A DNA stretch of 8,860 nt, from contig SYHM01000063.1 of NCBI GenBank assembly GCA_005799205.1, positions 1 to 8,860 on the forward strand, in the 5' to 3' direction. The position numbers and the translations under genes are program-made. The DNA is from Planctomycetia bacterium. GTDB lineage: Bacteria; Planctomycetota; Phycisphaerae; Phycisphaerales; SM1A02. The notes below the pieces were generated by a model. The model was not told the DNA's origin and ran no database searches. It saw only the letters and a program-made list of their open reading frames with translations. This document shows, one piece after another, positions 1-5,734 of the stretch; within the stretch, counting starts at the first letter, position 1; each line of letters starts with the position of its first letter.

Positions 1-28
1 GAACAACTGAAGTGCTACCCTGCAGGCA

Positions 29-943
29 GTGAACCAGTTCGCGCATGGTTCGTTCGAGATTTTTACCCCTCCCGCGAGCCGCCGAACCGAGGCGATCACT
101 GCAGTCTTTGGCGGATCGCGACAGCGTGCAGCGCGATCGATTGAGCGCGGCGGTGCCGCCGAGGACGAGCTGCTGCTTGCGGTTGAGGGCCCATGGGGTG
201 ACATCTCTCAAGCCGCGCTCTTGACGCGGACCGCGGGGCGCACAGCGATGCTCTATGCAACCTCCCCTCGCACGGCACTCGACGGCACGTGTGGCAGTGC
301 GCTCATACAACGAGCAATCGCTGCAGCGCCACGCCTCGACGCTCGAATTGTGCAGTCGCTCGTTGAACCCGAGCACAATCAAGCACTCTCGATGTTTCTA
401 CGCGGTGGCATGCGCGCGATCGGAACCTTGTCCTACCTCGAACGACCCTCGACAACCGTGGGAAAGGGTCTCGTCAAGGTCCCCCACGGAGTTGCGATTC
501 GACCGTGGATGCGCCAAGAGCGCGCACTCCTCGAACAACTTCTTGACGAGACCTACATCGACTCACTCGACTGCCCTGGCCTCGCAACCATGCGACCCAC
601 AGCCGAGATCCTCGACGGGCATTTGCACACAGGAATCATGCATCCCGATCTGTGGTGCATCCTTGAAGTCGATGGCAAGCCCTGCGGAGTTTCGCTTGCG
701 AGTGAGATCCCATCAGCGAATTGCATCGAACTTGTCTACTTTGGCCTTGCACCGCGGGCGCGCGGACGTGGACTTGCAGGAGTACTCCTCGACAGCGCCT
801 GCGCGAGCCCACGACTCCACGGCAACCTCTCGCTTGCACTCGCCTGTGACGAACGCAATCACCCAGCCATGCGGCTCTACGAATCTCGTGGTTTTTCGAT
901 GCGCGTGCGTCGGACGGCGCTTGTGGCACTGGCTGGAACGTAA
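29..943 (+). CDS. Tandem GNAT-fold N-acetyltransferase
   Basis: This 304-residue protein is a GCN5-related N-acetyltransferase, an enzyme class that moves an acyl group from acyl-CoA to an amine; the substrate cannot be read from the sequence. The C-terminal GNAT domain (about residues 150-300) is clear. It has the acetyl-CoA pyrophosphate loop, APRARGRGLAG, in which R243-x-x-G246-x-G248 fits R/Q-x-x-G-x-G/A, preceded by the strand ELVYFGL. It also has the terminal helix NHPAMRLYESRGF (277-289). Residues 45-140 look like a second, degenerate GNAT half: they end in a GF-like turn and YLER but lack an R-x-x-G-x-G loop. Tandem architectures of this kind are known, for example mycothiol synthase. 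The start is GTG; an in-frame TGA at 8-10 rules out an upstream extension. The ribosome binding site is weak. It is probably a separate unit from dnaA, given the 430-bp gap. Confidence 0.85.
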   Translation: MNQFAHGSFEIFTPPASRRTEAITAVFGGSRQRAARSIERGGAAEDELLLAVEGPWGDISQAALLTRTAGRTAMLYATSPRTALDGTCGSALIQRAIAAAPRLDARIVQSLVEPEHNQALSMFLRGGMRAIGTLSYLERPSTTVGKGLVKVPHGVAIRPWMRQERALLEQLLDETYIDSLDCPGLATMRPTAEILDGHLHTGIMHPDLWCILEVDGKPCGVSLASEIPSANCIELVYFGLAPRARGRGLAGVLLDSACASPRLHGNLSLALACDERNHPAMRLYESRGFSMRVRRTALVALAGT

Positions 944-965
944 CGCGGCGGCGGATTGTCACCAC

Positions 966-986
966 TTATCCACGCCTCGTGGACAA
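966..986. promoter_or_regulatory. Inverted pair of DnaA-box-like nonamers
   Basis: TTATCCACG (966-974, plus strand) faces TTGTCCACG (978-986, minus strand) across 3 bases. Each differs from the bacterial DnaA-box consensus TTATNCACA at the last base; the second also differs at position 3. The two arms match each other at 8 of 9 positions, forming a near-palindrome about 390 bp upstream of the dnaA start. A DNA-binding role is inferred from similarity to the consensus and from location. An RNA hairpin is possible, but no T-tract follows, so it is not an intrinsic terminator. Confidence 0.6.
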
Positions 987-1145
987 CTTGAACTTTCACG
1001 CTCGGCAAAGATTTCATTCGCGCGTTACGGCGCGTGTTCAGCATGGGTTAGCAATCGTCCAGAAAAACTTCGTCGAGGCCACTCCCAAACGGCAGTGCTG
1101 ATGGGATACCTTTTTCATGAGCACCTCAAGGACGATCGTGCGAAT

Positions 1146-1191
1146 CGCTTCGAGCGCTGGTGACGCCGTCAGGGCACCCGTGTTCGAAGCG
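1146..1191. repeat. 8-bp inverted repeat upstream of dnaA
   Basis: CGCTTCGA (1146-1153) and TCGAAGCG (1184-1191) are perfect inverted copies around a 30-base interior. The interior contains a smaller palindrome, TGAC-GCC-GTCA (1161-1171). CGATCG occurs just outside both arms. This could be a protein site or a folded leader. TCGA and GATCG words are frequent across this window, so chance is a real alternative. Confidence 0.3.
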
Positions 1192-1362
1192 CGATCGTGA
1201 AAGGACTCGCCAATCCATCTACGGCACTTCGGGGATCGAACACCGACGACGGTGCACGCGATCCCCTTGGTCTGCGAGAGATGGAGAGATGGTGGATCGA
1301 GTCGGTCCTACCTGCGGTGTGTCTGTTTGATTCGACGCGTTCAATGGGATTCGAACCTCCTT

Positions 1363-1367
1363 GGGAG
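1363..1367 (+). promoter_or_regulatory. Ribosome binding site of dnaA
   Basis: GGGAG lies 5 bases before the ATG at 1373, 2 bases before the ATG at 1370, and inside the reading frame if the TTG at 1361 were used. Spacing favours ATG 1373 as the start, with 1370 as the close alternative. Confidence 0.5.
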
Positions 1368-1372
1368 TCATG

Positions 1373-2896
1373 ATGATCGAGACCGCACACGCGAACTGCC
1401 AACTCGCATCGAGCACTGAGCAATCGCTCTCGCAGGTGCGTGAGACCTTGTGTGAATTGATTGGCCGACGCAAGTACGAACTGTGGTTTGATGGAAGCAC
1501 ATGCACAGAACTTGTCAGCGAAGATGGCTTCAGCGGTGATCGCATCGCGGTGCGGGTCACCGCACCGAGTGCCTTCGCTGCCGATTGGATCGAGCGGAAC
1601 TTCCGAGTTGCGTTGGCCGACGTCGCAGTTCGTGTCTGTGGACCCCAGGCCCGTGTCATTATTGCCGTTGCTCCAGCGCCAGTGTGCAGACCCGCGGCGA
1701 CACGCGCGGGGCGCCCTCGGACCGACTTCGAAAGCGTTCGAGCACAGGATGACGCAGCGACGGCGCGGCAGCGCGGCGTGCACGTGCTTCCCAGCGCCGC
1801 TCTCGCGCGAGCTCCGCGAGGTCACACTGAGCATGAAAGTGGCTGGAAGCGTTTCGAGGAGTTTCTAGTTGGAAACTCAAACCGGCTCGCGTACGAGAGC
1901 GCGCGCCTGATGGCAGAGGGACCGACCGATGCGATGCGACTGCTCTTTCTTCATGGGTCGTGTGGGGTTGGGAAAACACATCTGCTGCAGTCAATCTGCC
2001 GCCGCTCCCGAGAACTGCATGGTTCGGCAAAGTTGCGCTATGTCACTGGCGAGCAGTTCACAAATGAGTACATCGCCGCGATTCGCGAGGGGGCAATCGA
2101 GTCATTTCGAAAGAAAACGCGAAAGCTCGACCTGCTCGTCATCGATGATGTGCACTTTCTTGAGAACAAGACCGCGACGCAGTCGGAGTGCCTCCACACC
2201 ATCGACGCAATCGGCTTTCAGGGATCTCGCGTGGTTCTTGCATCCGATGCGCACCCCCGCGAGATTGCTAAGTGCAGCCCCGGTCTCGTGAGCCGCTTTC
2301 TCTCTGGGATGGTTGTCAAGGTGGACGAACCCGATCGAGCGATGCGCGTCGCGCTCGTAAGTCGACTCTGTCAGCGCCGAGGGTTGACTCTCGCACACAG
2401 CGCGATTGAGACCATCGTCGATCGTTCCGGCTCGAGCATTCGAGAACTCGAGGGGGCAGTCATGACCGTGGCCGCCTTGCGCGCCCTTGAACCATCGGCT
2501 GAGGGGAACGGCGGAATCCTCGTTGAGCGTGCGCTCGGGCGCGGCCTCAGCCCGCAGGCTGGGCGACCAGTTCGGATCGGCGAGATTGTGCAGGCGGTTT
2601 GCACCGTGATGGGGATCGAACGCGAGGAGCTGCTTGGAGGTGGGCGCCATCGTCGCCTTGTGAGCGCTCGTGGACTTGCGTCCCACCTCGCGCGATCGAT
2701 GACCACTCTCTCCTATCCGGAGATTGCACGAGCGCTCGGGAGATCGAGTCATTCGACCGTGCACGCCGCCGCGCTTCGGTTTGCATCGATGGCTGGTGGG
2801 GGCGAGTTGCTCGCGACTCGCCTCGACACCCTGACCGTTGCCGAGGCGATCGAACGCACACGACTCGAGGTGCTGCGCGTTCAGCGCGGATCATGA
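1373..2896 (+). CDS. dnaA: Chromosomal replication initiator protein DnaA (divergent)
   Basis: This 507-residue protein has all DnaA domains. The N-terminal helicase-interaction domain I is at about 10-90, followed by a variable Arg/Ala-rich linker. The AAA+ domain begins at KRFEEFLVGNSNRLA. It has Walker A GSCGVGKTH (K201), Walker B LLVIDDVHFL (D258, D259), a sensor I segment VVLASDAHP, the arginine-finger region LVSRF, and sensor II SSIRELEG (R357). The DNA-binding domain IV is at about 395-490. DnaA-ATP binds DnaA boxes, melts the origin and loads the helicase. In domain IV the minor-groove arginine loop is kept (GGRHRRLVSARG), but the signature reads GRSSHSTV (R457 to V463) where E. coli has GGRDHTTV, so the conserved Arg-Asp pair is replaced by Ser-Ser. 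The start is ATG 1373 by ribosome-binding-site spacing; ATG 1370 and TTG 1361 are in frame. The next gene begins 30 bp after the stop, suggesting co-transcription. Whether this is the only dnaA in the genome cannot be judged here. Confidence 0.93.
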   Translation: MIETAHANCQLASSTEQSLSQVRETLCELIGRRKYELWFDGSTCTELVSEDGFSGDRIAVRVTAPSAFAADWIERNFRVALADVAVRVCGPQARVIIAVAPAPVCRPAATRAGRPRTDFESVRAQDDAATARQRGVHVLPSAALARAPRGHTEHESGWKRFEEFLVGNSNRLAYESARLMAEGPTDAMRLLFLHGSCGVGKTHLLQSICRRSRELHGSAKLRYVTGEQFTNEYIAAIREGAIESFRKKTRKLDLLVIDDVHFLENKTATQSECLHTIDAIGFQGSRVVLASDAHPREIAKCSPGLVSRFLSGMVVKVDEPDRAMRVALVSRLCQRRGLTLAHSAIETIVDRSGSSIRELEGAVMTVAALRALEPSAEGNGGILVERALGRGLSPQAGRPVRIGEIVQAVCTVMGIEREELLGGGRHRRLVSARGLASHLARSMTTLSYPEIARALGRSSHSTVHAAALRFASMAGGGELLATRLDTLTVAEAIERTRLEVLRVQRGS

Positions 2897-2926
2897 GCGT
2901 GGAGTCAACTCGTTACACTTTGGTCT

Positions 2927-4438
2927 GTGTGCTCCCACTGCCGACTGCTGACTCGACTTGACCTCGTGGGATGCCTGATCGCTAGCGTGATTTGCTGCGG
3001 AGCGCTTGCTCAATACAACCGAACCGATCACTTCGACGGCGCAATTGCAACGTTGCAGCGCTGCGCTTCGCCTTCTCCAACTGGCGAGCATCACACGCTC
3101 ATCGTGTCGCTGAGATCGCTCAACGACCCGAGCCTGCGCCCGTTCTATGAGGCCCTGACGCGGTCCTCGAATTGGAGTTCGCGAGTCGATGGCATCCTCG
3201 GGCTGGCAGAACTGTCGAATCCCCGCACCGTAGACCTTGCGCTCGTGAATCGACTCTCTGCATCCGAGGACCGATCGACTGCGATCCGCAACGCCATCGG
3301 ACTTCATCTGATCGATCCGAAAACCATCCGGGCACTGCTCGACACATCAGATCTTCCATCAATTGATCGCGTGATTCTGAGCGGAGACCTCCATCGTCAG
3401 GGGGAAGCGTTCGACGGAGCTGCGCTGCGAGAGGCTGCGAGCGATGCCTCCGATGAGATCGCGGGATTGGCTGCGGCACTGATGCTGCAAGCAGGAATTG
3501 GTGCCCCGTGGGATGTATTCATCGAGCGACTCTCGACCCGCAGCCCCGAAGTCCGAAACCTTGTTGTCCAAGAGCTTGCTCGTGCGGCTTTGCTTTACTC
3601 GATTCGTGCGATCGTCAACCCGCTCATTTCGCTTGCAGGTGATGAAACCTACACAGTTCCAACGCGCATGATGATCATCGGTTCTGCACTGGCGCTCGAA
3701 CCCGAGCTCGGCCAACGCAACTGGAGTCAGTTGGTTGCAGCGAACCGCCTTCAATCGACGCTCGTTCGCGCGGGACTTCAACTGATGGCTCAAGAGAAGC
3801 ATGTCGGGAGCGGCATGGGGGCAGAGATTCGCAATGGAGATCCCCTCGTCGAAGCGATCGCCAACGCCGTCGATGCCAATGGCGCTGACGATCCAACAGC
3901 GCTCGCCCAGGCTTTGATCGCCGTCATTGATGTCGCAAACCGGACAAGTGCCGAGTGGGCGGTGCGGAGGGCCGCTGCTCTTCCGCCAAAGGTTGGTGCG
4001 GACGTCTTTCGCCATCTGATCGTTCGGTTCCTTGCCGCCCCCGCGAATGCCCCAGCACTCGCCTCTGCGGTGCTGGACTGTGCATCCCGCCTGGCACTCA
4101 TCGATCCGCAGGCGGTCGGCGCCTTGATCTCGGCCGCATCCAACGAGACACAAGTCCAAGAAACTCTGATCCTCGCCCTGTGCAACGCAGCGACACCTGA
4201 CGCGGCGAAAGTCGCGCAAGCGGTCCGCGGGACACTCTCGCGGCGTGGAGACGCACTCGCGATTCTGTCAGTCGCCCGTGGCCTTCCAACGCTCGACCCA
4301 GAGACGCTGAAGGCGCTTGGCGTTGTTGCTGCGGGCGGCGGCAATCTCGATCCAACCATGCTCGTGCAAGCTGCCTGGCTGTTCGCGCGGCACAGCGGCC
4401 GCGCGGACCAAGCACTCGCCCAGCTCCAACCGCAATGA
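2927..4438 (+). CDS. Exported HEAT-like alpha-solenoid protein, function unknown
   Basis: This 503-residue protein has an N-terminal signal peptide: Arg residues near the start, the hydrophobic stretch LVGCLIASVICCGALA, and a likely signal peptidase I cut before QYNRTD (about residue 30). LVGC resembles a lipobox but lies before the hydrophobic core, so a lipoprotein is unlikely. The mature part is Ala/Leu-rich and built of paired helices like HEAT or ARM repeats, for example SSRVDGILGLAELSNPRTV and SPEVRNLVVQELARAAL. Such solenoids usually bind proteins; no catalytic motif is visible. The GTG start gives a complete signal peptide, whereas the internal GTG at 2966 would remove its charged head. 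It starts 30 bp after dnaA, and its stop overlaps the start of the next gene (ATGA), so it probably belongs to one operon. Its role there is not known. Confidence 0.8.
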   Translation: MCSHCRLLTRLDLVGCLIASVICCGALAQYNRTDHFDGAIATLQRCASPSPTGEHHTLIVSLRSLNDPSLRPFYEALTRSSNWSSRVDGILGLAELSNPRTVDLALVNRLSASEDRSTAIRNAIGLHLIDPKTIRALLDTSDLPSIDRVILSGDLHRQGEAFDGAALREAASDASDEIAGLAAALMLQAGIGAPWDVFIERLSTRSPEVRNLVVQELARAALLYSIRAIVNPLISLAGDETYTVPTRMMIIGSALALEPELGQRNWSQLVAANRLQSTLVRAGLQLMAQEKHVGSGMGAEIRNGDPLVEAIANAVDANGADDPTALAQALIAVIDVANRTSAEWAVRRAAALPPKVGADVFRHLIVRFLAAPANAPALASAVLDCASRLALIDPQAVGALISAASNETQVQETLILALCNAATPDAAKVAQAVRGTLSRRGDALAILSVARGLPTLDPETLKALGVVAAGGGNLDPTMLVQAAWLFARHSGRADQALAQLQPQ

Positions 4439-5604
4439 AGTACGAGATTCCGCTCAGCAAACCCGACATCACAGCCGAAGATCGCGACGCGGTCCTCGCA
4501 ACATTGAATTCCACACGTTTGACCATGGGCAGTGCCCTGCTCGAGTTCGAGGCTCACCTCGCTTCGGTGGTACGACGACCATTCGCGATCGGCGTCTCCA
4601 GCGCTGGAACAGGCCTCGAGATTTGTTTGCGGGCGCTTGGCATTGGCGCTGGCGACGAAGTGCTCGTTCCTGCTCTCTCATTCGCATCCAACGTCAACGC
4701 GGTGATGGCGGTCGGTGCGACTCCAGTATTCGTCGACTGTGATTCACGAACCCTCAACATGCGCATACTTGATGCCGAATGCCGCATCACCCCAAAGACC
4801 CGTGCGGTGATCGGCGTTCCGCTGCTCGGCAATCCGGCTGGACTTCCAGAGCTGATCGCATTTTGTTCGCGGTACGAGGTACCGATGATCGAGCATGCCT
4901 CTGAGGGACTTGGATCGACGATCGGAAACGATAATGTTGGAAAGTTCGGGAGGCTGAGCGTCTTTGGATTTGGACCAAATCGACCAATCGCCGCTGGCGA
5001 AGGCGGCGCGATCGTGACACACGACGATCGACTCGCAGCTGCCTGCCGCGCACTGCGCAACCAAGGTCGGATCGATCGACAGAGTTTTCCGGATCAATCG
5101 CCGGATCTCGGGATGCTGATGGCGTTCGCAGGAATGGGGTACGACGCACGATTCGCCGAGCCGCTGGCTGCACTGGCATCGAGCCAACTCCGTCGGCTCG
5201 ATGACATCCGTGCGAAGCGGATGGAAATCGCATCGGCATACACGCGGCACCTTGCTGGACACCGCGACCTGATTCTGCCAAGCGTGCTCGAAAACTCGCA
5301 AGTTTGTTGGCCACTGTTCTGGGTGCGCCTCTCGGACCGGTTCGGGGTGTACGAACGAGACGCCGTCATCGCTGGACTGCACCGTCACGATGTGGGCGCG
5401 GCGAATCACTACCCCCCTTCGCACTTGCTTCCGCATGTTCGCATCGCCTGCGGGACGAAGCCTGGCGATTGCCCATCAGCGGAGTCCATCGGCGATCGGA
5501 TGGTGACATTGCCGATGTTCACCTCAATGAAGATTGCCGATGTTGCACTGGTTTGCCAAGCACTTGAAGTTGTGCTCTCACGCATCGGCGTCGAGCGCCC
5601 CTGA
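4435..5604 (+). CDS. DegT/DnrJ/EryC1/StrS-fold protein lacking the PLP lysine
   Basis: This 389-residue protein matches the sugar aminotransferase family (fold-type I PLP enzymes acting on nucleotide-linked keto sugars) over its full usual length. Family landmarks in order are IPLSKPDIT (5-13), the GT loop VSSAGTGLEICLRALGIG (54-71), GDEVLVPALSF (73-83), GATPVFVDCD (94-103), ITPKTRAVIGVPLLG (118-132), AAGEGG (186-191), ALRNQGR, and GYDARFAEPLAALASSQL. Two catalytic positions are changed. Where the family has F-S-F-x-P-x-K, this protein has FGFGPNR, so the Schiff-base lysine is R183 (CGA at 4981). Where the family has E-D-A-A-H, it has EHASE, so the aspartate that holds the PLP ring nitrogen is H154 (CAT at 4894). 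Known relatives such as ColD and the CDP-sugar dehydratase E1 carry His in place of the lysine, but Arg plus loss of Asp fits neither. It may be a non-transaminase or a pseudoenzyme. ATG overlaps the previous stop, indicating translational coupling. Confidence 0.88.
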   Translation: MKYEIPLSKPDITAEDRDAVLATLNSTRLTMGSALLEFEAHLASVVRRPFAIGVSSAGTGLEICLRALGIGAGDEVLVPALSFASNVNAVMAVGATPVFVDCDSRTLNMRILDAECRITPKTRAVIGVPLLGNPAGLPELIAFCSRYEVPMIEHASEGLGSTIGNDNVGKFGRLSVFGFGPNRPIAAGEGGAIVTHDDRLAAACRALRNQGRIDRQSFPDQSPDLGMLMAFAGMGYDARFAEPLAALASSQLRRLDDIRAKRMEIASAYTRHLAGHRDLILPSVLENSQVCWPLFWVRLSDRFGVYERDAVIAGLHRHDVGAANHYPPSHLLPHVRIACGTKPGDCPSAESIGDRMVTLPMFTSMKIADVALVCQALEVVLSRIGVERP

Positions 5605-5622
5605 CCAGCATCGCCGAGAGAA

Positions 5623-5694
5623 AGCCACCCATGGGACTCGAACCCACGACCTATGCTTTACGAAAGCATTGCTCTACCACTGAGCTAGGGTGGC
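5623..5694 (-). tRNA. tRNA-Thr (anticodon CGT)
   Basis: A full cloverleaf reads on the minus strand. The acceptor stem is GCCACCC with GGGTGGC (7 bp). The D arm is GCTC/GAGC around AGTGGTA. The anticodon stem is ATGCT/AGCAT with loop TTCGTAA, giving anticodon CGT (positions 5660-5662 of the plus strand) for Thr codon ACG. The variable loop is AGGTC, and the T arm is GTGGG-TTCGAGT-CCCAT. The discriminator base is T (5623), and CCA is not encoded. It lies 40 bp downstream of the leftward HEAT gene and 18 bp from the convergent DegT-type gene. No separate promoter or terminator was seen. Confidence 0.97.
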
Positions 5695-5734
5695 GAAACC
5701 AATCCAATCATCATGCCGATCCCATTGCATCTGC

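Larger units (their letters stand above)
944..1372 (+). other. Non-coding region upstream of dnaA, possible dnaA control region or origin fragment
   Basis: About 430 bases carry no convincing gene. The reading frames crossing this stretch have no recognisable domain and look like shadows. It holds an inverted pair of DnaA-box-like nonamers (966-986) and an 8-bp inverted repeat with a smaller palindrome inside it (1146-1191). I see no long AT-rich unwinding segment and no further DnaA boxes, so a complete oriC is not shown. Autoregulation of dnaA through upstream boxes is established in other bacteria and is the simpler reading. No convincing -35/-10 pair was found. Confidence 0.5.

Noticed and set aside
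1..28. TGA at 8-10 as the end of a gene entering from the left
   Set aside because: Only three codons would be inside the window, which is not enough to support a coding call.
255..1163. A 302-codon plus-strand frame overlapping the GNAT gene and the dnaA upstream region
   Set aside because: It has no recognisable domain, has Ser/Arg/His-rich shadow composition, and is in a different frame from the clear GNAT motifs.
1344..1357. A tRNA T-loop-like word (reverse complement of GGTTCGAATCCC) just before dnaA
   Set aside because: The flanking bases do not form a 5-bp T stem, and no acceptor, D or anticodon arm is found around it. TTCGA words are common in this window.
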